From contig NZ_CANMEH010000012.1 in NCBI RefSeq assembly GCF_947496875.1, positions 1 through 64,000 of the forward strand: 64,000 nt of DNA, in the 5' to 3' direction. The notes under the pieces were generated by a model that made no database searches, was not told the origin of the DNA, and saw nothing but the letters and a program-made list of their open reading frames with translations. Numbering within the stretch: the first letter of the stretch is position 1; every line of letters starts with the position of its first letter. Below, one piece after another: positions 50,759-59,802 of the stretch. This DNA is from an uncultured Paracoccus sp. (lineage in GTDB: Bacteria; Pseudomonadota; Alphaproteobacteria; Rhodobacterales; Rhodobacteraceae). Made by a program: the position numbers and the translations under genes.

Positions 50759-51255
50759 GCGACCCGCTCCAAGCACCTCGACGGCGCCGCCTTCGACATC
50801 GCCATGGCGAACCACGATCCGGCGGCGTTCGAGGGTGAGGCGGAATAGGGCAAGGTCCAGTGGACCTTGACCCGCCGAACGCGCGCGAGGTCGGGTTCCT
50901 CGGCTTCGGCTTCTACCCGCGCTCGGGCTTCATGCATGTCGACCTCGGGCCCGCGCGGCAATGGGGCGAGCGGTTCCCGGTCCGGGCGACGACCTTTGCA
51001 GCCGAGACGCCACCAGCGCGCGAGGTGCTGGCCGACAGCCGCACCATGAAGGGCGGTGGCGCGGCTGGCGTGGCGACGCTGGGCGCTGCGGGCGTGGAGG
51101 TGGCGCAGAACGTCATCGCCGAGACCCAGACCGCGATCCTGCCGCTGGTGCCGTATCTCGACACGTTGCGCTGGCTGTTCATCGCCGTCGCGCTCGGGGG
51201 CATCGCAGTCACGATCTACGCCCGCCTCGATGATTGGCGCCGGGGGCGGCGATGA
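50756..51255 (+). pseudogene. Truncated, frameshifted second copy of the M15 endolysin
   Basis: Matches the endolysin gene at 37569-38243 from its ATRSKH zinc motif to the stop. The first 74 or so codons are gone, replaced by the hsdR fragment, and about 40 bp of new sequence containing the palindrome 50851-50869 breaks the frame near 50848 (TAG). Downstream the frame recovers: HVDLGPARQWGERFPVR, the linker and the C-terminal membrane helix are intact. Many silent changes relative to the first copy indicate a separate, related prophage rather than a recent duplication. Confidence 0.85.
50851..50869. repeat. Palindrome interrupting the second M15 copy
   Basis: CAAGGTCCA G TGGACCTTG, perfect 9-bp arms. 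Related to AAAGGTCC/GGACCTTT in the terminase gene (15858-15876). Absent from the intact endolysin copy at the corresponding place near 37866, so it marks an insertion. Confidence 0.7.
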
Positions 51256-51506
51256 TCGCCGCTCTCACCGGAATCGCTGCCAGCCCGTTGGCGCGAGCCG
51301 CCCTGCGCTTCAGCGCTGTTGCTCTCGCCATCGTCCTGTTCCTGCTGTCGATCCGCCGCACCGGTGAGCGCGTCGGCCGCCTCGCCGAACGCCTCGAAAC
51401 TTCGGAGGAAGTCAATGACGTCCAACGTCAGATGCTGGAGGCCGCGGCTCGCCGTCCTCGGTCTCACGACGAACTTGGTGACCGGCTGCGCGACGGTCGA
51501 TTCTGA
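51252..51506 (+). CDS. Inner-membrane spanin, second copy
   Basis: An 84-residue homologue of the i-spanin at 38240: membrane helix (RFSAVALAIVLFLLS) and coiled coil (LAERLETSEEVNDVQRQML). It overlaps the stop of the broken endolysin by 4 nt, preserving the gene order of the intact cassette. It is intact, but with no holin or complete endolysin nearby it is likely a relic. Confidence 0.7.
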   Translation: MIAALTGIAASPLARAALRFSAVALAIVLFLLSIRRTGERVGRLAERLETSEEVNDVQRQMLEAAARRPRSHDELGDRLRDGRF

Positions 51507-51672
51507 GCCGCGCATCGTCACCGTCTGTCCGCCCGTGGTGGAGTATAGCCGCGAGTTCCAGGCGCGCACGACCGAAGAACTGGTTCTGCTACCGGAGCGG
51601 TCTTCCATCGCCGAGATGCTCGGCGACTACAGTGTCATGCGCGATCAAGCCCGCGCGTGCAAAGGACGGTGA
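51415..51672 (+). CDS. Outer-membrane spanin lipoprotein, second copy
   Basis: An 85-residue lipoprotein homologous to the o-spanin at 38409, again nested in the i-spanin gene in the +1 frame, with lipobox LVTGC and CPPVVEYSREFQ. Divergence from the first copy is moderate and mostly conservative, so both were under selection in their parent phages. Similarity ends close to its stop at 51672. Confidence 0.7.
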   Translation: MTSNVRCWRPRLAVLGLTTNLVTGCATVDSEPRIVTVCPPVVEYSREFQARTTEELVLLPERSSIAEMLGDYSVMRDQARACKGR

Positions 51673-51760
51673 TCTGCGATCTGATCGCCGGCCGCGATAT
51701 GGTCGAAGACGCGAAAGCAGATCGCCGGATAAGGCGGCGATGGCCGATAATGCCCCGCAG

Positions 51761-51950
51761 TCAGACGGAGGGGCGGCTGCTCGCCAAGGGTGCCCGTGCG
51801 GGCGCCGGCCGATGCTCCGGGCTCGCTTGCTCGAAGTCGCCGAGAATCGGGCAGTCGGGCCGGTGGTCGCCCGCGCAGGCGTCGGCCAGCGTCGTGAGCG
51901 TGGCGACCATGTCCTCCATCTCGGCGATTTGATGCCGAAGCTCTTTTGTT
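51761..51950 (-). pseudogene. C-terminal fragment of a MerR-family metal regulator
   Basis: Minus-strand text TKELRHQIAEMEDMVATLT followed by LADACAGDHRPDCPILGDF is the dimerisation helix and C-x7-C metal-binding loop of a MerR-family heavy-metal regulator (CueR/CadR-like). The DNA-binding domain is missing: homology stops near 51950, next to the DUF305 gene. A TGA at 51761-51763 ends the frame after a short Pro/Ala tail. It was probably the regulator of the adjacent copper genes before truncation. Confidence 0.75.
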
Positions 51951-52015
51951 CTGGCCGACCGCGGCTCGGTGCCTGGCCGGCAGCTGGCGCCGGAGCGAAC
52001 CCCGGCGCCGATCGC

Positions 52016-53398
52016 TCAGCGGGTCGGGCCGCCGTAGACGATGCCGTTCGGGCGATCGCCGACCGGCACTGTCTTGACCACTTCCTGGCTCCCCACGTCG
52101 ATGATCGACACGGTATCGTCGGCAATGTTGGTCACGAACACGAATGCCCCGTCGGTCGATGCCGAGACGCCATGGGCGCCGCCGCCGGTGGTGAGGGTCT
52201 TCACTACCTGACCGGTCGCGGTGTCGATCACGGACACGGTGTTGTTAGGCTCCGCGTCGGTGCCCTGGTTGGCCACATAGACGTAGGCTCCATCAGCGGT
52301 CGCGAACATCTGGATCGGGTTCGGCCCCACCTCGATCCTGTTCGTTACTTGGCGGGTTGAGGTGTCGATGACCGCCACACGGTTTTCGTCGCGAAGCGAG
52401 ACATAGACCTGATCGCCGGAGGGCGTGAACCCGACCTGGACCGGCGCGGTTCCGACCGGAATGCGTGCCACCTCGGACAGCGCCTGCGTGTCGATGACGG
52501 ACACGGACCCATCCTCGACATTGGCCACGTAGAGCTGGGTCTCGTCCGGGCTGAGCCGCAGGCCGTGCGGATAGTCCCCCGTCGCGATACGCCCGATGAC
52601 CTCGGCCTTTGCGAGATCGACCACGGCGATCTCGTCGCCGCCGGCCAGCGAGACAAAAGCGCGCCCCTGCCGGTCGGCGACCACATGGGCCGGGTGCGAG
52701 CCCACCGCGACGGTCGCCTTGGGCGCGGCGATGTTCTGCGGATCGAGAATGACCAGCAGACCCTCGGCCGCAGCTTCCTCGCCGTTTCCGTGGCCGTCGG
52801 ATTCGTGATCCCCCTCGGTGGCAGGATCTCCGACTGCCAGCAACAGCTTCCCATCGGGCGTCAGATCGACGTTGTGGGGCCCGACCGGGATCGAAACGGT
52901 GTCGACCGATCCGGTGCCGAGATCGATGGCGCTGATGGAATTGCCGCCCTCATTGGCAGCGTAGACGGTTCCCCTTGTCTGGCCGAGGGCTGCCGGTGCC
53001 TCGCCAGCGTTCGTCTCCAGCCAAGCCTGCATTTCAGCGATCTCGCCTTCCTGCGCCGCGATGATCTGGTCCGCCCACGCCTTGGTCTGCGGATCGTCCC
53101 CGTATTGCTGGACGATCCTGGCCATGTCGATCGCGCCCTGATGATGCGGGATCATGCCCCGGACGAAGGCGACATCGGGATCGTCGGCCATGACGCCGTC
53201 CATCATCAGCCCGTGCGTCTCGTTCATCGCGTCGACATAGGCCTGCGTGAAGTCGGGAAGGTTACTGCTCGCCCGGGCCGCTTCCGCTTGCGCGGGCGGG
53301 CTTGCTGGGTGGTGGGTGTCATGCCCGGACTGGGCGAGGGCGGCGCCTGGCAGGCCTGCCAGGATGCTGACGGAAAGGGCGATTGCGGTTCGGTTCAT
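52016..53398 (-). CDS. DUF305 protein fused to a YVTN beta-propeller
   Basis: Exported 460-residue protein. Signal peptide 1-22 (ALSVSILAGLPGAALAQ). Residues 45-130 are a DUF305 domain with FVRGMIPHHQGAIDMARIV (Met82, His85, His86), linked to copper-rich periplasmic proteins. Residues 145-460 form a seven-bladed YVTN/lactonase-like propeller (VYAANEGGNSISAIDLGTG; LYVANVEDGSVSVIDTQ). Start 53398 is preferred over 53407 because AAAGG sits about 9 nt upstream of it. Last gene of the copper cluster. Confidence 0.85.
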   Translation of the reverse strand: MNRTAIALSVSILAGLPGAALAQSGHDTHHPASPPAQAEAARASSNLPDFTQAYVDAMNETHGLMMDGVMADDPDVAFVRGMIPHHQGAIDMARIVQQYGDDPQTKAWADQIIAAQEGEIAEMQAWLETNAGEAPAALGQTRGTVYAANEGGNSISAIDLGTGSVDTVSIPVGPHNVDLTPDGKLLLAVGDPATEGDHESDGHGNGEEAAAEGLLVILDPQNIAAPKATVAVGSHPAHVVADRQGRAFVSLAGGDEIAVVDLAKAEVIGRIATGDYPHGLRLSPDETQLYVANVEDGSVSVIDTQALSEVARIPVGTAPVQVGFTPSGDQVYVSLRDENRVAVIDTSTRQVTNRIEVGPNPIQMFATADGAYVYVANQGTDAEPNNTVSVIDTATGQVVKTLTTGGGAHGVSASTDGAFVFVTNIADDTVSIIDVGSQEVVKTVPVGDRPNGIVYGGPTR

Positions 53399-53529
53399 TG
53401 ATTTCATCCTTTGGTACGGGAGCGCCGGTCCAGATTCGCGGACGCGGGTCTCCGATATGTTCGCGTGGTCTTTCGGGGTCGCGCCGGAGCAGCCGGAGAC
53501 ATCTTCGTTCTCGCGGCGATCCCTGCGCC

Positions 53530-53940
53530 TCACGCCGCGATGAGACGTGGCGGCCTCAGGATTCCTTCAGGGGACCGATCGCGCGGGTCAGGGTGCATCA
53601 ACGTGAAAGCTTCGCCGTTCGCGGCCGGGCCGAGCGTCGGCGGCTCGACGAGAACGGCGGCGGTCAGACAGGTCTGGCAGCAGTCCGCCAGATTTGGACT
53701 ACCGTCATCACTCACGCAGCCTGCGAATCGATCTGCGCCATGTTCGTCCGGCATGTGATGGCGGGCGCAGTGGCTGGCCGTGGCAGCAGTCTGTTCCTGG
53801 TGGATGGCGTGTCCGGCGGGACTGGCGTGTGCCGGGACCTGCAGAACCAGGGCGCTGATGGCAAGCAGCAGGATGCAGATCGCAAACTGGCGCAATCCGC
53901 CGCATCTTGCCCTGCCAGCAACTCGCGCGCTCACGTTCAT
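53530..53940 (-). CDS. Small secreted Cys/His-rich protein
   Basis: Unknown 136-residue protein with an N-terminal hydrophobic export segment (FAICILLLAISALVLQ, about 19-34). The mature part has His- and Cys-rich text (ASHCARHHMPDEHG; CVSDDGSPNLADCCQTC) suited to binding Cu(I)/Cu(II). The C-terminus (EGILRPPRLIAA) resembles the end of the protein at 59803 (NERPPKLRLL). It lies between the DUF411 and DUF305 genes, preceded by GGAAGGAAGG. A periplasmic copper-binding role is inferred. Confidence 0.65.
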   Translation of the reverse strand: MNVSARVAGRARCGGLRQFAICILLLAISALVLQVPAHASPAGHAIHQEQTAATASHCARHHMPDEHGADRFAGCVSDDGSPNLADCCQTCLTAAVLVEPPTLGPAANGEAFTLMHPDPRDRSPEGILRPPRLIAA

Positions 53941-54104
53941 GCGCCACCTTCCTTCCCGGTGGCACGCGAGGCCCGTGCGATGTCACGTTCACGTCGCGCG
54001 CCACCCGACACAGCAAGACCGCCCCGCTGACGGAGGCAAGCCGCCTCGGCCAGGTGCTGTTTCGGATCATTGGCAAGGTGGCCGGTCATGTGGAGACGCC
54101 TGAC

Positions 54105-54590
54105 TCAGATTTCCTGCGCGCCGAGAAAACGCCCGAAGGGTTGGATAGTCGGGCCGAACAGGAACACTTCATACGGCTCGGGATCGACGCCCGGAAAATC
54201 CATGCCGGGCGAGCCGGCAGGCATTCCGGGAACGGCCAACCCTGTCGCATCCGGTCGTTCGGCCAGAAGGCGGCGGATCGCCGCGGCAGGCACATGGCCC
54301 TCGACCACATAGCCGCCCACCTCGGCGGTGTGGCAGGAGGCCAGTTCGGCTGGCACGCCGAGCCGCTGCTTGAGGCTGTCCATATCGGTGGATTCCACAA
54401 CCCGCACCGGGAACCCCGCAGCCTCGATATGCGCGACCCAGCCATCGCAGCAGCCGCAGGACGGATCCTTGGTGACGTTCACCAGAGGCAGCGCTTCGGC
54501 ATGCCCCCGGCCGATTGTAGACAACAGCAGGGGAAGTGCGCCGGCAGCGGCCAGAATGGCGCGCCGGCTGATGCGGTGATCGTTTCTCAT
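54105..54590 (-). CDS. DUF411 metal-binding protein
   Basis: A 161-residue exported protein with an N-terminal RRAILAAAGALPLLLS signal (Tat-like twin Arg) and the DUF411 domain: VTKDPSCGCCDGWVAHIEAAGF and LASCHTAEVGGYVVEGHVPA. These proteins occur in copper and silver resistance clusters and are thought to chaperone metal in the periplasm. The ATG at 54590 has GAGG 8 nt upstream; an earlier ATG at 54608 is an alternative. Confidence 0.87.
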   Translation of the reverse strand: MRNDHRISRRAILAAAGALPLLLSTIGRGHAEALPLVNVTKDPSCGCCDGWVAHIEAAGFPVRVVESTDMDSLKQRLGVPAELASCHTAEVGGYVVEGHVPAAAIRRLLAERPDATGLAVPGMPAGSPGMDFPGVDPEPYEVFLFGPTIQPFGRFLGAQEI

Positions 54591-54687
54591 CGTCAAACCT
54601 CGCTTCATGGATTCATTGTCTCCCCGTCACGGTCCATGTGCGGCGCACAATGAGGTGAGCAGCGAATCGAAGGCCGCGGCACCGCCA

Positions 54688-57084
54688 TCACAGCTTCACC
54701 TTCCGCAAACGCGCGGCATTGGCGATGACACTGACCGAGGACAGCGCCATGGCGGCCGCCGCGATGATCGGCGACAGCAGGATGCCGAAGAACGGGTAGA
54801 GCACGCCCGCCGCGACCGGCACGCCTAGGGCGTTGTAGATGAAGGCGAAGAACAGGTTCTGGCGGATGTTCCCCATGACCGCTTCCGACAGCCGCCTCGC
54901 CCGCACGATACCTATAAGATCGCCCTTCAGCAGCGTGACGCCCGCGCTTTCCATCGCCACGTCGGTGCCGGTGCCCATGGCGATGCCAACATCCGCGGCA
55001 GCCAGCGCCGGCGCGTCGTTCACCCCGTCGCCCGCCATCGCCACCACCTCGCCCGCCGCCTTGTGCCGCTGCACAACCGCGCTTTTCTGATCGGGCAGAA
55101 CCTCCGCCTCGACCTCGTCGATGCCGAGCTGGCGCGCGACCGCCCTGGCCGTCGTCCAGTTGTCGCCGGTCAGCATGACCACGCGGATACCTTGCGCCTT
55201 CAGCGCGGCCAGCGCCTCGGGCGTTGTGGGCTTGACCGGATCGGCGATGGCGAAGATCGCCGCCACCTGCCCGTCCACCCCCATGAAGATCGCCGTTGCC
55301 CCGTCCTCGCGCAGCCGGTCGGCCTCATCGGCCAGCGGCGCGACATCGACGCCCTGCTCGGCGAGGAACTTCGCATTGCCAAGGGGAATGCGCTTGCCCT
55401 CGACCACCCCGAGCGCGCCCTTGCCGGTGGGGGAGTCGAAATCCGCGACCGGCGCGAGTTCGAGCCCTCGCTCCTCTGCCGCCCGCACGATGGCCAGCGC
55501 CAGCGGATGCTCGCTCGCCCGCTCCACGCTGGCAGCAAGCCGCAGCGCCTCGTCTTCGGTGAAGCCAGGGGCGGGAACGATGGCGGTGACGGCGGGCCGG
55601 CCCTCGGTCAGCGTCCCGGTCTTGTCGACGATGATGGTGTCGACCTTCTCCATATGCTCCAGCGCCTCGGCATTCTTGATCAGCACGCCGGCCTGCGCGC
55701 CACGTCCGACGCCGACCATGATCGACATCGGCGTGGCCAGCCCGAGCGCGCAGGGGCAGGCGATGATCAGGACCGAAACCGCCGCAATGAGACCGAAGGA
55801 GAAGCGCGGCTCCGGACCCCATATCGACCAGGCGACGAAGGCAAGCACCGCGACCAGGATCACCGCCGGCACGAACCAGCCCGACACCTGATCGGCGAGG
55901 CGCTGGATCGGCGCGCGGCTGCGCTGCGCCTCGGCGACGAGCTGGACGATCTGCGACAGCATGGTGTCGCGGCCGACCTTCTTCGCCTCGATCACCAGCG
56001 CGCCGGACTGGTTCATGGTGCCGCCGATAGCCTTGGCACCAACCTCCTTGGTCACCGGCATCGACTCGCCGGTCACCATCGATTCATCGACGGCGCTGCG
56101 GCCTTCAATCACTTCGCCATCGACCGGTACCTTCTCGCCGGGCCGCACCCGCAGGCGGTCGCCGACATGAACGGTGTCGAGCTGAACCTCCTCCTCGGTG
56201 CCGTCGCCACGAATGATCCGGGCCGTCTTGGGGGCGAGGTCGAGCAGCGCACGGATCGCGCCGCTGGTGCTCTCGCGCGCCCGCAGCTCCAGCACCTGCC
56301 CGAGCAGCACGAGTACGGTGATGACCGCCGCCGCCTCGAAATAGACCGCGACCGACCCGTCGTGCTGGCGGAACGCGTCCGGGAAGATGCCGGGCGCAAG
56401 GGTGGCAATGACGCTGTAGACCCAGGCCGCCCCGGTGCCCATGGCGATCAGCGTGAACATGTTGAGGCTGCGGTTGACGAGCGACTGCCAGCCACGCTGG
56501 AAGAACGGCCAGCCCGCCCAGAGAACGACCGGTGTCGCGAGGATCAGTTGCAGCCAGTTCGACGTCAGCTGGCCGATATAGTGGTTCAGCCCCAGGAAGT
56601 GCCCGCCCATCTCGAGGATCACCACCGGAATCGCCAGCGCCAGTCCGATCCAGAACCGGCGCGTCATGTCGATCAGTTCGACATTGGGCGCCGCCTCGAG
56701 GCTGACCAGCACCGGCTCCAGCGCCATGCCGCAGATCGGGCACGACCCGGGACCGACCTGCCGGATCTCGGGATGCATCGGGCAGGTGTAGATCGTCCCC
56801 TCGGGAACCGGCTCTGCCTTCGTCGCCGCGGCAGCCGGATCGAGATAGCGTTCCGGCTCGGCCAGGAATTTCGCGCGGCACCCCGCCGAGCAGAAGTAAT
56901 AGGGCCGGCCGGCATGTTCGGCCTTGTGCGTGGTCGTGTGGGGATCGACCATCATGCCGCAGACCGGGTCCTTGACCTTGTGGGCACTGTCCGGCGCGAC
57001 GGCGGCGTGGTCATGCGCGTGATCGTGCACATGCCCGTGGGCGTGAGTCTGGTTCTGGTGATCGTGTTCGGTCTTGCTGGTCAT
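54688..57084 (-). CDS. copA: Copper-exporting P1B-type ATPase
   Basis: Inner-membrane copper pump, 798 residues. A His-rich start ([20 protein letters not shown], 7-26) precedes a YHS domain ([10 protein letters not shown]) and a heavy-metal-binding domain ([11 protein letters not shown]...SCPICGM); there is no standard N-terminal CxxC HMA domain. The transport core has TGES, the CPC motif ([10 protein letters not shown]), DKTGTLTEG and [10 protein letters not shown]. The ATG at 57084 has GAGGAGG upstream; an in-frame extension to 57159 crosses the CueR-like box and is rejected. Cu(I) export to the periplasm feeds the multicopper oxidase. Confidence 0.93.
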   Translation of the reverse strand: MTSKTEHDHQNQTHAHGHVHDHAHDHAAVAPDSAHKVKDPVCGMMVDPHTTTHKAEHAGRPYYFCSAGCRAKFLAEPERYLDPAAAATKAEPVPEGTIYTCPMHPEIRQVGPGSCPICGMALEPVLVSLEAAPNVELIDMTRRFWIGLALAIPVVILEMGGHFLGLNHYIGQLTSNWLQLILATPVVLWAGWPFFQRGWQSLVNRSLNMFTLIAMGTGAAWVYSVIATLAPGIFPDAFRQHDGSVAVYFEAAAVITVLVLLGQVLELRARESTSGAIRALLDLAPKTARIIRGDGTEEEVQLDTVHVGDRLRVRPGEKVPVDGEVIEGRSAVDESMVTGESMPVTKEVGAKAIGGTMNQSGALVIEAKKVGRDTMLSQIVQLVAEAQRSRAPIQRLADQVSGWFVPAVILVAVLAFVAWSIWGPEPRFSFGLIAAVSVLIIACPCALGLATPMSIMVGVGRGAQAGVLIKNAEALEHMEKVDTIIVDKTGTLTEGRPAVTAIVPAPGFTEDEALRLAASVERASEHPLALAIVRAAEERGLELAPVADFDSPTGKGALGVVEGKRIPLGNAKFLAEQGVDVAPLADEADRLREDGATAIFMGVDGQVAAIFAIADPVKPTTPEALAALKAQGIRVVMLTGDNWTTARAVARQLGIDEVEAEVLPDQKSAVVQRHKAAGEVVAMAGDGVNDAPALAAADVGIAMGTGTDVAMESAGVTLLKGDLIGIVRARRLSEAVMGNIRQNLFFAFIYNALGVPVAAGVLYPFFGILLSPIIAAAAMALSSVSVIANAARLRKVKL

Positions 57085-57135
57085 GTTCACGCCTCCTCGG
57101 CGTCTTATTCTAAGCTTGCGTTCTACCTGTTCTGC

Positions 57136-57159
57136 GCTTTCCCTTCGCTGGAAGGTCAA
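57136..57159 (-). promoter_or_regulatory. CueR-type box and -35 element before copA
   Basis: On the minus strand the region reads TTGACCTTCC, 7 nt, then GGAAAGC. ACCTTCC-N7-GGAAaGc is close to the CueR/HmrR consensus ACCTTCC-N7-GGAAGGT and overlaps a -35 (TTGACC at 57159-57154), as in MerR-family promoters. The local MerR gene is truncated (51761-51950), so a regulator elsewhere must act. Confidence 0.7.
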
Positions 57160-57189
57160 GAGGTGATCGGAATCCGGAGTTCCTGCTCT

Positions 57190-58161
57190 TCAGTGCTTGC
57201 CGTGGATCTTTCCGACGCTGGCCTGTCCTGGCCCGGCATGTGACCGCATGATGTCGATGTCGGTTGCGACCTCCTCACCATCGAGACAGTATTCCTCGAC
57301 CTGCAACGTCGAGAAGTAGATGTTGAATCGCTCGCGCAGGAGATTGTTCGCCTGCCGCAGCACCCGCTCGCCGTCCTGCCAGTTTCGAACGCAGATGTGG
57401 CTCGAGAAGACATTGCGCCCGGATGTCAGGCTCCAGGCATGGACGTGATGCACATCCGTCACCCCCTCCAATTGCCGGATGGCCGTGATTGCGGCCTCCA
57501 GATCGAGGTCTTCCGGCGTGCCTTGCAACAGGATGTGCAATGCCTCGCACAGAATGCCCCAGGAAGCCCAGAGCAGGACCAGCCCGAACGCCATGCCAAG
57601 CAGCGGGTCGATGGCAAGGAAGCCCGTGAACCGGATCACCAGCGCCGAGACGACAATCAGGAAGCTGCCGACGAAGGTCTGCAGAATGTGCCAGTACGCG
57701 CCGCGCATGTTCAGGTTGCCCTTCTGGCGCTCGTAGAGCAGCCAGAGCGCAACAAGCTCGGTGGCGATCCCGCCCGCAGCGGCAAACAGCATCGGTGTCG
57801 TGGCCAGCTCGATCGGCTCCATGAGGCGCATCGCACCCATCCAGAGCACGAAAAGAGCCATCGCGACGAGAAAAAGGCCATTGAAAAGGGCGCCGAGGAT
57901 CTCGGCCCGGACATAACCGAAGGTGCGCGCCGGGCTGGATTTCCGCTCGGTCAAGCGTAGCGCGACCAGCGCGATGAGCACGCCGCCCACGGCCGAGAAG
58001 GTGTGGAAGGCATCGGAGATGACAGCGACCGAACCCGTCCAGATGCCGATGCCCAGTTCGACTACAAAGTAGAGGCCGGTGAGCCAGCCCGAGATGACAA
58101 GCGCCTTGCGATCGCCACCCGCGGGCAGGTGACCGGCATGGCCGCCGTGAGACATCGACAT
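57190..58161 (-). CDS. CDF-family cation efflux transporter (CzcD-like)
   Basis: Divalent cation/proton antiporter, 323 residues, six membrane helices. His-rich N-terminus (MSMSHGGHAGHLP); TM2 carries SDAFHTFSAVG and TM5 has HILQTFVGSFLIV, with a His ligand in each where CDF proteins bind zinc or related metals; the cytoplasmic C-terminal domain (GVTDVHHVHAWSLTSGRNVFS) is typical of CzcD/ZitB. It has no HMA domain, unlike the phage-borne CDF at 23299. Lies between the multicopper oxidase and copA, with the copA promoter box just after its stop. Likely exports Zn, Cd or Co. Confidence 0.88.
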   Translation of the reverse strand: MSMSHGGHAGHLPAGGDRKALVISGWLTGLYFVVELGIGIWTGSVAVISDAFHTFSAVGGVLIALVALRLTERKSSPARTFGYVRAEILGALFNGLFLVAMALFVLWMGAMRLMEPIELATTPMLFAAAGGIATELVALWLLYERQKGNLNMRGAYWHILQTFVGSFLIVVSALVIRFTGFLAIDPLLGMAFGLVLLWASWGILCEALHILLQGTPEDLDLEAAITAIRQLEGVTDVHHVHAWSLTSGRNVFSSHICVRNWQDGERVLRQANNLLRERFNIYFSTLQVEEYCLDGEEVATDIDIMRSHAGPGQASVGKIHGKH

Positions 58162-58218
58162 GAGTCCGCCTCCTTGTTGCTGAGGGAGAACGCCGGCATC
58201 CGGCGTCCTCTGTCTGGC

Positions 58219-59727
58219 CTATGCGCTGACTGCGAATTCGGTCATCATGCCGGTCTCGAGATGCGGCATGTGGTGGCAATGCAGCATCCAGCGCGCGACC
58301 TCGCCGGCGTCGAGCGCGATATCGACCATCGACATCGGCGGCACGTATACCGTGTCGCGCAGCGCGCCTCGGACCGCACGTCCGTTCAACCCGACGACTT
58401 GGAACACATGTCCGTGCAGATGCATCGGGTGGCCCATCATCGACATGTTGTGGAAGGACAGCACGACCCGCTCGCCGCTCTGTGCGGCAAGCGGGCGATG
58501 CTGGCCCCAGACGGCCCCGTTGATCGTCCACACATAGGGCTGCATCGAGCCGCCCAGCATCACCATGTGGCTGCGGTCCACCGGCCGATCCGGCAAAGCG
58601 CCCGCGGCGATCAGACGCGTCTCCTGCGCAAGGTCGCTGTCGAAGGCAGGCGCTTCGGCCTCCGCCATGGTGTCGATGCGCCGTATTTCGGCGCCCTGCG
58701 TGGCAAGGATCAGCCCGGTCCGCTCTCGCGCGCCTTCCCGCAGCGCGAGGATCGGCCAGGCGCCGCCCTCCTGCGGCAGGTCGATCTCGAGGTCGAGCCG
58801 TTGGCCCATGGCCAAGCCGAACCGCGTGCCGGGGACGGGCTGAACGGCATGGCCATCGACCGCGACGAGCCGGGCCTGCGCTTCGCCAGTCTCGATCCAG
58901 AACACCGTTGCCGCGGCGGCGTTGATCACCCGCAGGCGGATGCGCCCGCCGCGCTCGACCTGCACCACCTCGGGATCCGAAAGCGTGCGGTCGTTGGCAA
59001 GATAGGCGTCCCAGTCGTAGTCGTTGAGGTCCATCGCCATGCCGTCCATGGCGCCCATTCCCGTCATGCCACCCATGGCGCCGTGATCCATGCCACCCAT
59101 CGGCATGTTCCCCATCGCGCCGTGGTCCATGGCCGCCATGCCGCCCATGACCGCGCCGTGGCCGCCTCCATGACCGCCGGCGGTCCCGTGGCCGCCAAGG
59201 ATCTCGGCCATCACCTCCTCGGGTGCCTTGAACGAGAAATCATGCAGGAACAGCACCACCTCCTGGCGGTCGGCGGCGACATCCTCGGCGCTGCGCACGA
59301 TCAGCGGCGCTGCCAGAAGGCGCATCTCGTGGATCGGCACATGCGCGTGCATCCAGTAGGTGCCGGGAAGCGGCGCGAAGTCGTAAGCGCGTGTCTCGCC
59401 AGGGGCGAGCATCGGCAAAGGCATTTCGGGCACGCCATCCTGCGCGTTGGGCGGGATCTGGCCATGCCAGTGGATCAGCGTGCCAACATCGAGATCGTTG
59501 CGCAGATTCACCCGGAACCGCGCGCCGGGATCAAGTGTCAGACCCTGTCCGGACGGCCCGGCAAGACCCCAGACGGTGGCGGCGCGACCGTCGATGTCGA
59601 GCGTCCGGGTGGCGGCACGCAGCGACAGCGGGGCGGCGCCCTGCGCCGCCGCGATGCGCGGTAGGTGCGCATAGACCAGCATGGCGGCGCCAGCGGCAAG
59701 GAAGCCGCGTCGTGAAAGGGTATTCAT
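58219..59727 (-). CDS. Multicopper oxidase with Met/His-rich loop
   Basis: Periplasmic copper oxidase of the CopA/CueO type, 502 residues. Tat signal SRRGFLAAGAAML (5-17). Copper sites: HWHG (87-89), WMHAH (125-129), HPMHLHGH and the C-terminal HCHHMPHLETGMM. Residues about 180-232 are very rich in Met, His and Gly (for example MDHGAMGNMPMGGMDHGAMG), a likely Cu(I)-delivery loop. It probably oxidises Cu(I) to less toxic Cu(II). The ATG at 59727 has GAGGAG upstream; earlier starts add non-signal sequence. Confidence 0.92.
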   Translation of the reverse strand: MNTLSRRGFLAAGAAMLVYAHLPRIAAAQGAAPLSLRAATRTLDIDGRAATVWGLAGPSGQGLTLDPGARFRVNLRNDLDVGTLIHWHGQIPPNAQDGVPEMPLPMLAPGETRAYDFAPLPGTYWMHAHVPIHEMRLLAAPLIVRSAEDVAADRQEVVLFLHDFSFKAPEEVMAEILGGHGTAGGHGGGHGAVMGGMAAMDHGAMGNMPMGGMDHGAMGGMTGMGAMDGMAMDLNDYDWDAYLANDRTLSDPEVVQVERGGRIRLRVINAAAATVFWIETGEAQARLVAVDGHAVQPVPGTRFGLAMGQRLDLEIDLPQEGGAWPILALREGARERTGLILATQGAEIRRIDTMAEAEAPAFDSDLAQETRLIAAGALPDRPVDRSHMVMLGGSMQPYVWTINGAVWGQHRPLAAQSGERVVLSFHNMSMMGHPMHLHGHVFQVVGLNGRAVRGALRDTVYVPPMSMVDIALDAGEVARWMLHCHHMPHLETGMMTEFAVSA

Positions 59728-59802
59728 GGTCGTCTCCTCGGGACAGCCTGTCCCGTTCATCAAAACCGACAGGACGCCGCGGGCCTCGTGGCCCGGACGC
59801 GA

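Noticed and set aside
55063..57243. A 726-codon frame antisense to copA
   Set aside because: Mirror of the ATPase gene; His/Arg/Asp-rich translation without any motif.
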